Below the pieces are notes generated by a model. That model worked only from the letters and a program-made list of their open reading frames with translations. It searched no databases and had not been told where the DNA came from. Positions 32,431 to 41,007 of a stretch of 64,000 bases of DNA are shown in pieces (positions within the stretch are counted from its first letter, which is position 1; each line of letters starts with the position of its first letter). Origin of the DNA: Anaerolineales bacterium (GTDB lineage: Bacteria; Chloroflexota; Anaerolineae; Anaerolineales; Villigracilaceae); the NCBI GenBank assembly GCA_013140605.1, contig JABFSL010000013.1, positions 29,490 through 93,489 on the forward strand, in the 5' to 3' direction. Position numbers and translations under genes: made by a program.

Positions 32431-33504
32431 TTATTTCTCAGGTATAAACGTCCAGGCCTGTTTACCTTGCGCATCATACGCGGCAAGGGAAAATTCGGCC
32501 TGATAGGGTGCAACGAGGATCAAATCACCCGAAGCAACAGGTGTGGAATAAATTTTACCGCCAACTGGTTTCTCCCAGACGGTTTTGCCGTCACGATCCA
32601 AAGCGATGAGATTCCCCGCTTCAGTCGCAACGTAGAGTTGGTCGCCCACTAATAGCAGACTCGCCACGATGGCATCTGACTGCACAGCTTCCCAATTCTG
32701 GTTTCCGCTGGCAATGTCAAGTGAAAAAACCTTGCCGTTCAGATCCGCATAAAACAGCGTATCACCATCGAGGATGGGCGAACCCCAGATCCAATTATTG
32801 GTGGTGGCTACAACATCATGATTCCCATTGGACTGAACAAATTCAATTGTGGAAGCAAAGGAACCAGCGTACACACCATTTTTACCAATGACCGGGCTGC
32901 TGGGTGCCGCTCCGCCCAGATCAATGCTTTGATCTGAAACACCGTTGGCCAGGTCAATGATATGCAAATTATGATCAAGTGATGTTACATAAAGCAACGA
33001 ACCATCTGTAGCTGGAGCTGACCATAACGCGCCGCCCAACTCAATGGGATCAGAAGCCTCTTTCCCATTCATATCCAGAACATACATGAAACCGTCTGTG
33101 TTGGGAGCGTAGATCGTATCATTCACAATCAGCGGAGAGGCCAGCCATGCGCCTTTACCTTTTGTAAAAGACTCGCTCCAATTCTCCTTGCCAGTTGCTG
33201 GATTAAGGCTAAAGAAGGGATGTGTTGTCCCGGCGCTGCCGATCAAAAGCTGGCCATCAGCAGTAAGCACAGGGTTTGCATAGAATAACAATTTACTATT
33301 CGCTTCAGCTGGAAAACGCCATACTTCCTTGCCATTTGTTAGATCCACCGCGTAGACGAATGAACCGCTGGAAACGTATGCGTGCTCAGCATCTGCGGCA
33401 AGGCCATGCCAGTTATTCGAAATTGCACGACTTCCCGAACATGCGCTTAAAAGCAATGCACCAAGCGCAAGTAATGAAATCAGAATCAATCTTTTTGTTT
33501 TCAA
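32431..33504 (-). CDS. PQQ-type beta-propeller lipoprotein in the yidC operon
   Basis: 357 residues: lipobox 'LLSAC' (Cys about 22), then a PQQ-like (BamB-type) propeller of about seven or eight blades marked by 'GKEVWRF', 'GKENWSES', 'SGNQNWEAV', 'GKTVWEK' and 'GKQAWTF'. The protein is probably on the outer face of the membrane. It lies between yidD and yidC, a position not occupied by such a gene in the classic rpmH-rnpA-yidD-yidC-jag order. A role in folding or quality control of inserted proteins is a guess. Confidence 0.8.
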   Translation of the reverse strand: MKTKRLILISLLALGALLLSACSGSRAISNNWHGLAADAEHAYVSSGSFVYAVDLTNGKEVWRFPAEANSKLLFYANPVLTADGQLLIGSAGTTHPFFSLNPATGKENWSESFTKGKGAWLASPLIVNDTIYAPNTDGFMYVLDMNGKEASDPIELGGALWSAPATDGSLLYVTSLDHNLHIIDLANGVSDQSIDLGGAAPSSPVIGKNGVYAGSFASTIEFVQSNGNHDVVATTNNWIWGSPILDGDTLFYADLNGKVFSLDIASGNQNWEAVQSDAIVASLLLVGDQLYVATEAGNLIALDRDGKTVWEKPVGGKIYSTPVASGDLILVAPYQAEFSLAAYDAQGKQAWTFIPEK

Positions 33505-33561
33505 GTTGGTTACTTCTCCTAATGTATCGCAACAACAAAATATGATGTTACGAGAATATTG

Positions 33562-33858
33562 CTAGGGAACGGGGTCGTATCCGCCGGGGTTGAACGGATT
33601 ACAACGTAAAACGCGCCAGACCGCCATAAGCGAACCTTTTAGCGCGCCATATTTATATACGGCCTGATAGCCATAATGAGAGCAGGATGGATAAAAGCGG
33701 CAGGTATTGGCAGGCAGTCCCGGTGAAATCAATTTTTGATATAAACGAATCAGGGCCAGTACAGCGATGCGCGGCCAATTAACCAGGCTGCGCGACATAT
33801 CGCGCAAACGCGGCTCATTGGGATAATCATGTAAATGGAATTGCTGTTCAGGATTCAT
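33562..33858 (-). CDS. yidD: Membrane protein insertion efficiency factor YidD
   Basis: 98 residues with the full family signature: '[28 protein letters not shown]' in separate parts and '[24 protein letters not shown]'. It overlaps the rnpA gene by eleven bases and has the usual place beside it. An N-terminal extension of about 25 residues precedes the conserved part. Confidence 0.95.
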   Translation of the reverse strand: MNPEQQFHLHDYPNEPRLRDMSRSLVNWPRIAVLALIRLYQKLISPGLPANTCRFYPSCSHYGYQAVYKYGALKGSLMAVWRVLRCNPFNPGGYDPVP

Positions 33859-34198
33859 CCGCAGGAAGGATTTGGGCGCGTCGGAGGAGGTTGGTTAACG
33901 CGGTGCGGGTATCTGCCAAAGTGGCTGTCACAAGCGCGGGTCGGGCGATCAAGACCAGGTCCCAGCCTGAAGCGAGTGATGCCAGCATTGGCCGCATGGC
34001 TTCGCGTAAGAGTCGCTTGGCCCGGTTACGATGGACTGCCGTTCCCGTCGTTTTGCCTGCGGCCACCCCCACACGAATTTGGGTGGAAGTTTCATTGGCT
34101 TGTGCTACTAACACAACAAGCGGATGGGCATAGGACTTGCCAATTCGCCGCACCCGCTTGAAATCTTCGGATCGGGACAGTCGAAATCTTTTCTGCAC
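33848..34198 (-). CDS. rnpA: Ribonuclease P protein component
   Basis: 116 residues starting at a GTG with GAGG upstream. The family core '[19 protein letters not shown]' (RNR motif) is present, preceded by the conserved '[21 protein letters not shown]'-type N-terminus. RnpA supports cleavage of tRNA leaders by the RNase P RNA. The gene order rpmH-rnpA-yidD is the usual one. Confidence 0.95.
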   Translation of the reverse strand: MQKRFRLSRSEDFKRVRRIGKSYAHPLVVLVAQANETSTQIRVGVAAGKTTGTAVHRNRAKRLLREAMRPMLASLASGWDLVLIARPALVTATLADTRTALTNLLRRAQILPADES

Positions 34199-34242
34199 CC
34201 GCGCCTCAACATGAATCTTTGCGCACTAAAGCACGCAAAGAC

Positions 34243-34413
34243 CTACCAACGCGTCTTCTTTACGTGTTCGTTGGACTTAACAGTGAGTCTATAGCGGCCG
34301 CGCAAACGGCGGCGCTTGAGCACATTGCGGCCATCGGCCGTGGACATGCGTTTTCGGAAACCGTGTACACGCACGCGGCGGCGGATCTTGGGCTGATATG
34401 TTCTTTTAACCAT
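34243..34413 (-). CDS. rpmH: Ribosomal protein bL34
   Basis: 56 residues from the ATG at 34413 (AGGAAG ten bases upstream). The core '[20 protein letters not shown]' and '[19 protein letters not shown]' is standard. The tail of about ten residues ('[10 protein letters not shown]') is an extension over the 44-46 residues seen in many bacteria. First gene of the operon; a strong promoter lies 80-110 bp upstream. Confidence 0.96.
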   Translation of the reverse strand: MVKRTYQPKIRRRVRVHGFRKRMSTADGRNVLKRRRLRGRYRLTVKSNEHVKKTRW

Positions 34414-34495
34414 TCGAAATACTTCCTTATTATGTAAAAGATGATTGCGCAAATCCCCTGAGGGAACTGGCATGCAAGGGTTAGACTGGCGGGGT

Positions 34496-34525
34496 ATTAT
34501 ACCGCAAGGGTTCTGATTCGGTCAA
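34496..34525 (-). promoter_or_regulatory. Promoter of the rpmH operon
   Basis: Read on the minus strand: -35 TTGACC (34525-34520), an 18-base spacer, and -10 TATAAT (34501-34496). Transcription should start near 34489, about 75 bases before the rpmH ATG. Confidence 0.8.
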
Positions 34526-34559
34526 TTTTGAATCCAAGTGATTTCATCACTTTCTCAAA

Positions 34560-35609
34560 CTATGGCAACTCCCCCGCTTGCGGATTACTTCCATTATTTA
34601 TAAAATACTTATCCCATATCCTCTGTTTTGCGGCTTCAGCGATAAATGATGATTCAAAAGCATATCGATTGCATGTGGCAATATCCTCCATGCTCATGCC
34701 GAGAATTTCATGGGCAATGCGATACTCGTTATTTACATTGGTTTCCAACACTTCAGGGTCGTCGGAATTGATCGTTACCCGAACGCCAAGGTCAAAGAGC
34801 TTTTTCAGCGGATGCTCCTCAATTGTCGGCACGGAATTGGTGAGGTAATTTGACCAGGGATTCACTTCCAAGGTAATCCCTTTCTCCTTTATCAAATCCA
34901 CGGCTTTCATGTCTTCGATACTGTGAATACCGTGACCGATACGGTCTGGGTGGAAGTTGTGGATGGTATCAATAACATACGACGCTGGCGTATCCTCGCC
35001 TGTATGGATGGTGACCTTCAAGCCTGCATCCCTGGCTTTGAGAATCGGTTTGACAAAATCTTTTGCAGGATAAAACAGCTCGCCATCGGCCAGGTCAACG
35101 GCTTGTATATGCTTTTTATGGTGGATGGCCCAATCCACAGTTTTGACACAGGACTCCGCGCCCATGCCGCGCGATGTGATGGCGATGATCCCGATTGCCA
35201 TGTCAAGCTCATTTTCAGCGCGTTCCTTTGCGCGGAGTAATCCATCCAGGCAGGCATCCCAATCCACATTGTGACCATGGAATGCCCAATCTGGCGAGAA
35301 ACGCACTTCGAACAATTTGATATTTTGTTTCGCGCAATCTTCGAACAGTTCCCATGCAATGCGCTCAAAGACGGCTGGAGAAGTGATACTGTTCTGAAAA
35401 ATCGCGAACGCATCCAACACGGATTGCAGGTCGCTCAATTGATTGTAGACTTTGACGTGTCTGTCCAATTCAGCAGCTTCGTACGAGGGCAGTTCCAAAT
35501 TATATTCACGCGCAATGTCAATAATGGTTTGCGTGCGGATCGCGCCTTCAAGATGGCAGTGAATTTCAGTCTTTGGAATGTCGTTATATTTCGGGTCAAA
35601 ATTTTTCAT
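34560..35609 (-). CDS. add: Adenosine deaminase
   Basis: 349 residues from the ATG at 35609 (AGGT just upstream; a GTG two codons earlier is possible). Zinc ligands and catalytic residues are in place: 'KTEIHCHLEGA', 'TIHTGED', 'RIGHGIH' and 'TINSDDPEV'. It deaminates adenosine to inosine in purine salvage; some related proteins act on other 6-aminopurines. It overlaps no neighbour and is followed by the rpmH promoter region. Confidence 0.92.
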   Translation of the reverse strand: MKNFDPKYNDIPKTEIHCHLEGAIRTQTIIDIAREYNLELPSYEAAELDRHVKVYNQLSDLQSVLDAFAIFQNSITSPAVFERIAWELFEDCAKQNIKLFEVRFSPDWAFHGHNVDWDACLDGLLRAKERAENELDMAIGIIAITSRGMGAESCVKTVDWAIHHKKHIQAVDLADGELFYPAKDFVKPILKARDAGLKVTIHTGEDTPASYVIDTIHNFHPDRIGHGIHSIEDMKAVDLIKEKGITLEVNPWSNYLTNSVPTIEEHPLKKLFDLGVRVTINSDDPEVLETNVNNEYRIAHEILGMSMEDIATCNRYAFESSFIAEAAKQRIWDKYFINNGSNPQAGELP

Positions 35610-35661
35610 GAGCACCTGTTTATTAATTCAGAGAGTGCGTCGCACCGCGAATTTACCAATT

Positions 35662-36909
35662 TTACCCTGCCGCCAATCTCAACACCGCCTGCAAAAGCAC
35701 GTTCGCGCCGTTGACGCAGTCTTCCCATTTGGTGAATTCACGCGGCGAATGACTTGCCCCTTCCACAGATGGAACAAAGATCATACCCACAGGGCACAAA
35801 TCTGAGAGCGATTGCCCATCGTGGCCTGCGCCTGATGAAAGAGAAACATGGGATAGCCCCAAGTTGTCACAGGCATTTGCAAAAGCATTGCGAACTTTAT
35901 CGTGCATGATACTGGGGGAATGTTTTCCCAAAAATTCAGTTTTTAATTCCAAGCCAAAGCGGCCTGCTTCCCTTCGCGCAAGTTCAATCAATGCCGCATC
36001 AAGCCGATTGAATTCTTCCGCATCAGGCGAACGGAATTCAAGCGCAAGGTCCACACGAGCTGGAACGATATTGAACGCGCCAGGCGCAAAGTCCATTTTG
36101 CCGACATTCACCACGCAATTTGGAAAATCCTTCATTACCAATTCACGCGCCGCAAGCGTAAATGCGCTCGCGCCCAAAGACGCATCGAGTCTATCATCCA
36201 TTATGGTGGAGCCTGCATGATCCGCCCTGCCGATGAAAGACAAACGATACGACCAAATCCCAACGATCGCGGAGACAATGCCAATATTAACTCCTGCGCG
36301 CTCCAGCCTCTTACCCTGTTCGATATGCAATTCCAAATATCCCGCCAGCGAATCCTTTGAACGCGCCGCGCTCAACATGCTTTCATCAGATAATTCCGCC
36401 CGCGCTATGCCTGTCACTAAATTTTCACGTCCTCCGCGCGGAGAAGCCAAATCTTTTTGACTGAGATGGCCTGCCAGTGCCGCGCTCCCAAGCAGACCGA
36501 CCAGCGTGCCTTCTTCGTCTGTAAAATCAATCGCTTCCAAATTGACCTTGAGCCTGATCCCGTTTTCTTTGACAGTTTTCAACACTTCGAGCGCCGCCAT
36601 CACGCCCAGTGCGCCATCGAACCGCCCGCCGTTGGGAACGGAGTCAAGATGCGAGCCAAGAAGCAATATGGGAGCATGTTGACCTGCACAAAGAAGGAAT
36701 GCGGAATGATTTCCTGCTCCATCGCTACGAAACTCCAAACCGCTTCTTTCGATCTCTGCCTTGAGCCATTTGCGCGCGGCGAGATGTGCATCACTGAATG
36801 TGGGCCGATTCACGCCGCCATCACCCGTCGCGCCGATCAAGGCCAGTTGGGTAAACGAATCAAGCATACGGTCAGGGTTGATGCGAAACGAGGAAAATGT
36901 TTCAGCCAT
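35662..36909 (-). CDS. M20-family Zn-dependent amidase (N-carbamoyl amino acid / allantoate amidohydrolase type)
   Basis: 415 residues with metal ligands in 'GSHLDSVPNGGRFDGALG', 'DFTDEEGT' and 'LELHIEQG', and 'GAGHDGQSL' and 'EGASHSPREFT' near the C-terminus. This pattern fits the hydantoinase/carbamoylase branch that includes AllC, HyuC and beta-ureidopropionase. The substrate (N-carbamoyl-amino acid, allantoate or ureidopropionate) cannot be fixed from sequence. With the adenosine deaminase gene next to it, a link to purine or pyrimidine breakdown is plausible. Confidence 0.85.
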   Translation of the reverse strand: MAETFSSFRINPDRMLDSFTQLALIGATGDGGVNRPTFSDAHLAARKWLKAEIERSGLEFRSDGAGNHSAFLLCAGQHAPILLLGSHLDSVPNGGRFDGALGVMAALEVLKTVKENGIRLKVNLEAIDFTDEEGTLVGLLGSAALAGHLSQKDLASPRGGRENLVTGIARAELSDESMLSAARSKDSLAGYLELHIEQGKRLERAGVNIGIVSAIVGIWSYRLSFIGRADHAGSTIMDDRLDASLGASAFTLAARELVMKDFPNCVVNVGKMDFAPGAFNIVPARVDLALEFRSPDAEEFNRLDAALIELARREAGRFGLELKTEFLGKHSPSIMHDKVRNAFANACDNLGLSHVSLSSGAGHDGQSLSDLCPVGMIFVPSVEGASHSPREFTKWEDCVNGANVLLQAVLRLAAG

Positions 36910-36943
36910 GAAAAAGCATCCTTTCCTATGGGTTGATTAAATG

Positions 36944-36975
36944 AAAATGGAGTCGAATCAACTCGACTCCATTTT
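36944..36975. terminator. Terminator of the kinase/phosphatase operon
   Basis: A 13-bp perfect stem AAAATGGAGTCGA/TCGACTCCATTTT with loop ATCAAC lies 14 bases after the stop codon of the 39-residue membrane peptide gene. On the minus strand it ends in a T-run. Confidence 0.8.
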
Positions 36976-36989
36976 ACTCAATTGAGAAT

Positions 36990-37109
36990 TTATGCGCTCA
37001 GAAATATGACCAGTGAAACGATGCCATAAATGGCGCCAAAACAAATAACGCAGATGACAACCATTTTTGCAATACCTATAAATTTGTTGTCGGGCTTTTG
37101 CTCAGACAT
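36990..37109 (-). CDS. 39-residue single-pass membrane peptide
   Basis: A very short gene: a charged start ('MSEQKPDNKFIGIAK') and one hydrophobic segment ('MVVICVICFGAIYGIVSLVI') ending 'FLSA'. The ATG at 37109 comes two bases after the stop of the OmpR regulator gene, with AAAGAG upstream, and the operon terminator follows. Size, start signal and position support a real gene, but no homolog is known to me. Confidence 0.6.
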   Translation of the reverse strand: MSEQKPDNKFIGIAKMVVICVICFGAIYGIVSLVIFLSA

Positions 37110-37111
37110 GA

Positions 37112-37831
37112 TTACTCTTTGCCGCGTTTGAAATCCACGAAGCGGTAACCAACACCGCGTTCAGTAAGAATGTACTGCGGGTCGGCGGGGTCTTTCTCCA
37201 GTTTCTGGCGCAGATAGTTGATGTAGAGACGGACGTAGTGCGGCTCGTCACGGTATTCGTAGCCCCAAACCTTTTGGAGAAGCTGGTCGTGAGAAACCAC
37301 CCAGCCCGCATTTTGCACGAGGTGAAAAAGAAGACGATATTCCGTGGGGCGGAGTTTGACGAGCTTGCCTTCCAGCCATATTTCGCGGCGATCAAAATCA
37401 ATTTTAAGACGCTTGTCAATTTCGAGTAGTCCGTGCATGGAGCCAGTGGCTCCCTCAGTTCGGCGAAGGACAGCTTTTACACGGCTGACCAATTCACGCG
37501 GGCTGAACGGCTTGGTAACGTAGTCATCCGCGCCGCGCTCAAGGCCGCGCACGCGGTCATCCTCCTCTCCCTTGGCGGTGAGCATAATGACAGGCACATT
37601 GGTAAATTCTCTCAGGGTTTCAAGGACTTCGAACCCGTCAAGGTCAGGCATCATAATGTCGAGCAAAATAAGATCGGGGGTTACATCGCGTAATCTTTGA
37701 ATGGCTTGCTTGCCATTGAAGGCTTCACTCACCTGAAAACCGTCATGCTCGAGATTCATACGGATGAAGCGCACCATGCGCTCTTCATCATCCACAACGA
37801 GAATGCGGCGTCGTTCCAACGAATCAGACAT
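37112..37831 (-). CDS. OmpR/PhoB-family response regulator
   Basis: 239 residues: receiver with 'VVDDEERM', phospho-Asp in '[13 protein letters not shown]' and '[12 protein letters not shown]', then winged helix '[20 protein letters not shown]' and '[14 protein letters not shown]'. It stands in the kinase/phosphatase operon without a histidine kinase. It might receive a phosphate from a distant kinase or be modified on the Ser/Thr side by the operon's kinase; this is inference. Confidence 0.93.
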   Translation of the reverse strand: MSDSLERRRILVVDDEERMVRFIRMNLEHDGFQVSEAFNGKQAIQRLRDVTPDLILLDIMMPDLDGFEVLETLREFTNVPVIMLTAKGEEDDRVRGLERGADDYVTKPFSPRELVSRVKAVLRRTEGATGSMHGLLEIDKRLKIDFDRREIWLEGKLVKLRPTEYRLLFHLVQNAGWVVSHDQLLQKVWGYEYRDEPHYVRLYINYLRQKLEKDPADPQYILTERGVGYRFVDFKRGKE

Positions 37832-37832
37832 G

Positions 37833-38075
37833 CTACTCCCTCACAAAGCCAATGATCTTCTCTTCCTCGGCGCTCTCGAGGATCTCAATAAAACTTACCT
37901 TGGCTAACGGCCAAATTACCTTGGTGACGTTTTGATCCAAATAGTGCAGATCCTTGCCATCACGCTGACGCGGGTTAAAAACCATAATAATGTTATCCGT
38001 GGGCTTGGGAAGTTCTTCCACTTCCCCGGCTACGGAAGTTTCACCCGAAATATGTAAAATGACAGTATACGCCAT
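37833..38075 (-). CDS. Unknown 80-residue beta-rich protein
   Basis: 80 residues from the ATG at 38075 (a GTG two codons earlier is possible). The sequence is mostly short strands ('[20 protein letters not shown]', '[10 protein letters not shown]', '[14 protein letters not shown]') with acidic ends, which suggests a small barrel. It ends one base before the response regulator start and follows the FHA gene by 14 bp. No family recognised. Confidence 0.6.
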   Translation of the reverse strand: MAYTVILHISGETSVAGEVEELPKPTDNIIMVFNPRQRDGKDLHYLDQNVTKVIWPLAKVSFIEILESAEEEKIIGFVRE

Positions 38076-38089
38076 GATCACTACTCTTT

Positions 38090-38605
38090 CTAGGAGTTCC
38101 TTACCAGGATCTGCATTTTTAATTTTCCGAGCGCAACAATATCACCATGGTTCAGTACCTGCTCCACGTTGGGAGTGAGGCGCTTCCCGTTGATATATGT
38201 TCCGTTGGCGGAGCCAAGATCCATAAATATGACGCGGTTTCCATCACGCTTGATCACGCCATGTAAACGTGACACACCCGCAGCATAAGCCTGGTAGGGC
38301 GAGAGGTCAATATCAGGCATGATGGGCTGGCCCTCGCTAATACGGCCCATTGTGAATTCATTCCTTACCGAAAGCGGCAACACCTGGCCTGTATCCAATA
38401 AATGCAGGCTTCCCCAGGCATCACTGCCATCGAAGGGTTGATACATATCGCTCGCGGCAGGCCGATCCTTATTGGATTCTTCGAATTGCTGCGTTGTTAT
38501 GTTTTGAGTAATAAGGTTCTCTCTGCCTACCAGTTGAGCACCACATTCAGCACAAAACATGGCTCCATCAAGATTTGTATGCTTGCAATTAGAACAAACT
38601 ATCAT
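38090..38605 (-). CDS. Zinc-ribbon FHA-domain protein
   Basis: 171 residues: N-terminal Cys4 zinc ribbon ('CSNCKHTN...CAECG') followed by a linker and an FHA domain (about 80-168) with 'GRISEG', 'VSRLHGVI' and 'DLGSANGTYINGKRL'. FHA domains bind phosphothreonine, so this is the likely reader of the operon's kinase. The ATG overlaps the stop of the vWA gene by four bases. Confidence 0.9.
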   Translation of the reverse strand: MIVCSNCKHTNLDGAMFCAECGAQLVGRENLITQNITTQQFEESNKDRPAASDMYQPFDGSDAWGSLHLLDTGQVLPLSVRNEFTMGRISEGQPIMPDIDLSPYQAYAAGVSRLHGVIKRDGNRVIFMDLGSANGTYINGKRLTPNVEQVLNHGDIVALGKLKMQILVRNS

Positions 38606-40083
38606 TTTGTCTTCTCCTTATGGCCTGCTAAAAGTAGCGCACGGGTATTATATTTTATATTCTTGGTTCCACCTGCACTCCAGGCATGCATTCTTTCCAA
38701 ATTATCCGCTTCAAACAATGCGGTCTTGGCTAAAGAATACTCTCCTTGTGAAAGCAAGTGGGTCGCAAGATTTTGCAAATGGCGTGAGGCCGCGTCATAC
38801 TGACCATGATCCGCGGCAGTTCGCGCACGTTCCTGCATTCGATAAAGTGTAAGTTGTGAAAGTGCGCTCAAAATCCGCGACGGTGGAGGTTCCATGGAAG
38901 GATTATTGTGCACTTCGCGCTTGAGATTTAAACGAATGGGCGGAACAGGGGTGGGACGCACCGTAATGGATGCCTTTAGTGACCCATTCAAAAGCTCGAC
39001 CATATTATCGGTCAATGCAGCAGGACCGACTAGGAACTCAAACAAAACCTGCAAAGGGGTATCCCGCAGGATCGGTCCAAGGTGCATGGGTGATTCAAGC
39101 TCAACAGAGCCGCCTTCAGGCTGCAGGCGAAATACGTAATTAAGTTTTATGTGCTCGGGTATTTTAAATTCAAGAAGAACATCATCTGCATATGTGCTGA
39201 TAAGTGCGTTAAATTTATCGACAAGCAATCGCTGAATATCTTTTGGCTTTGAAATATAGGCGGAAGAGCCGCCCGTTTTCCCGGCCAAAGCATCGAGAAA
39301 GATATCGTTCCAATCATTGCCAATGCCCATGCCGGTAATGCCAATATTCTGGGACGCCGCTTCTTCAGCAAGTTGGAGGCAGGCTTGTTCGTCGCCATAA
39401 GTTTGACCATCGGTCAATAAAATAATGTGATTGACCCGCGAAGGATCAAGCGTACGTCGGATCTCCTTTAGTCCTGCCTGCAATCCATTGTAAATCTCGG
39501 TTGCGCCAGAGGCCTGCATCATTTGAATGCGGCCTTCCTGCTTTTTGTTGTCCATATTGATCGCGGCAGGAACAATAACCTCGGCATAGTCACTAAAGGC
39601 AACCACGCTCAACACATCCTCGGGACGCAAACTGCGAAGCAACTGGATCGCAGTCGCTTTAACCATATCCATCTTATCGCCCTGCATTGAAGTGGAGCGA
39701 TCCAATACAAGACAAATATTTAACGGCGGTGTCGGGAGACTGTCTTTTTCGGCGCGCGTTCCAATTTCAAGAAGAGCATAAACCAGTTGCGGCTCAGATA
39801 AACTTACAAGGTTGGGACGGCTGAATAAAACTTCATGTTTTAAGGCAGAGTTGGCTTCGATCTCAGGAGGTAATGTCGCATCATATAAATTTCGCCGTTT
39901 GGGATTTGAAAGAATTTCATAGGCTTTCTGTATGTCAAGAAACAGTTCCGTTTCGCCGGCTGCCACATTTTTATCTGGATGTAATCGCTGGGCGGCTTCG
40001 AAATAGGCGCGTTTAATTTCCTCCTGCGAGGCATTGCGAAAAACTCCAAGAATGGCGTAATGATCCTGTTTATTAAAAGACAT
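38602..40083 (-). CDS. J-domain / von Willebrand factor A fusion protein
   Basis: 493 residues from the ATG at 40083, one base after the phosphatase stop. Residues about 5-65 are a DnaJ-type J-domain with the HPD motif ('QRLHPDKN') and 'AYEILSNPKRRNLYD'. A vWA domain follows (about 115-290) with the metal-ion site 'DRSTSMQGDK', 'SGATEIYNG' and 'LLTDGQTYG'. The rest is beta-rich then helical. The J-domain should recruit and stimulate an Hsp70, while the vWA binds a partner. I know of no characterised protein of this arrangement. Confidence 0.88.
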   Translation of the reverse strand: MSFNKQDHYAILGVFRNASQEEIKRAYFEAAQRLHPDKNVAAGETELFLDIQKAYEILSNPKRRNLYDATLPPEIEANSALKHEVLFSRPNLVSLSEPQLVYALLEIGTRAEKDSLPTPPLNICLVLDRSTSMQGDKMDMVKATAIQLLRSLRPEDVLSVVAFSDYAEVIVPAAINMDNKKQEGRIQMMQASGATEIYNGLQAGLKEIRRTLDPSRVNHIILLTDGQTYGDEQACLQLAEEAASQNIGITGMGIGNDWNDIFLDALAGKTGGSSAYISKPKDIQRLLVDKFNALISTYADDVLLEFKIPEHIKLNYVFRLQPEGGSVELESPMHLGPILRDTPLQVLFEFLVGPAALTDNMVELLNGSLKASITVRPTPVPPIRLNLKREVHNNPSMEPPPSRILSALSQLTLYRMQERARTAADHGQYDAASRHLQNLATHLLSQGEYSLAKTALFEADNLERMHAWSAGGTKNIKYNTRALLLAGHKEKTK

Positions 40084-40084
40084 A

Positions 40085-40996
40085 CTATCCAATCATTTGC
40101 GCAAGAATAACAGTAATGTTATCCGGTCCGCCTGCGGCGTTGGCGGCTTCGACCAAATTCTGACAGGCTTTCTGCAGGGTGGGCGCTTCATTAATGGAAC
40201 GAAGGATTTCCTTCTCGCTGATCACACCCCACAGCCCGTCACTACAGATCATGAGATAGCCACCCTGCGGGAATGGGATGGTGAAAATATCGGCTTCGAG
40301 GGTTTCGCCCTGACCCAAAGCGCGGATCAAGACATTGCGGTGCGGGAAATTCTCAGCTTCGTCTTTGCTGAGGTGTCCGAGCTCTTCCAGTCGCTTGACC
40401 AGTGAATGGTCGCGGGTGATCGTATCAATTCTTCCATCAGGGTAAATGGAATAGGCGCGGCTATCTCCCACGTGCGCGATCGTCACCTGCTGTCCCAATA
40501 CAAGCGCGGCGGTGACTGTGGTGCCGCTGCCCGGTGCTTCACGTTGAACATATTGATGCGCTTCGGTGATCGAGGCTTCCATGACTTCCTGCAAGGATTC
40601 CTGCAGGGATTGTGTGGGTAAATTATAAAGATAGGAATGGAATTTTTTTGTGATGTTGCCGCCCATAATTCGGATGGCGGCATTGCTCGCCACCTCACCG
40701 AACTGATGACCGCCCATGCCATCTGCAACAATATACAAGCCGAAGGGAATGGTTTCCATACTGCCGGCCATTGTGGATGTAAGCGCAAGAACGCTATCTT
40801 CATTATGATCGCGCTGCTTTCCCACAGACTGGCCTACACCAGCCATGAGCTGTTTTGTTTCGCTCTTCAGGTTTTGGATCGCAACAATCGAACTGATCTG
40901 TTGATCAGTGAGCGGAGCGGTCGTGGCCATATCAACTTGAATCTGCTTTACTGTGTCTTCTTTTTTACCAAATAGTTTTCGAAAGAAATCTGTCAC
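40085..40996 (-). CDS. PP2C-family Ser/Thr protein phosphatase
   Basis: 303 residues. After a variable 50-residue N-terminus the PPM/PP2C core carries 'QRDHNEDSVL', 'VADGMGGHQFGEVAS', 'GSGTTVTAAL', 'IAHVGDSRAY', 'ICSDGLWG' and 'GGPDNITVI', i.e. all metal-binding Asp positions. It should reverse the action of the operon's kinase. It starts 12 bases after the kinase stop. Soluble. Confidence 0.95.
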   Translation of the reverse strand: MTDFFRKLFGKKEDTVKQIQVDMATTAPLTDQQISSIVAIQNLKSETKQLMAGVGQSVGKQRDHNEDSVLALTSTMAGSMETIPFGLYIVADGMGGHQFGEVASNAAIRIMGGNITKKFHSYLYNLPTQSLQESLQEVMEASITEAHQYVQREAPGSGTTVTAALVLGQQVTIAHVGDSRAYSIYPDGRIDTITRDHSLVKRLEELGHLSKDEAENFPHRNVLIRALGQGETLEADIFTIPFPQGGYLMICSDGLWGVISEKEILRSINEAPTLQKACQNLVEAANAAGGPDNITVILAQMIG

Positions 40997-41007
40997 GATG
41001 ACTCCTC

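Noticed and set aside
34440..34560. Origin of replication beside rpmH
   Set aside because: No DnaA-box cluster (TTATCCACA-like) and no dnaA gene are present, despite the rpmH-rnpA-parAB neighbourhood.
36390..36470. 'SPRGGREN' in the M20 enzyme as another in-frame repeat insertion
   Set aside because: The palindromic core is only 12 bases and similar residues are, as far as I recall, found in this place in relatives, so it is probably native.
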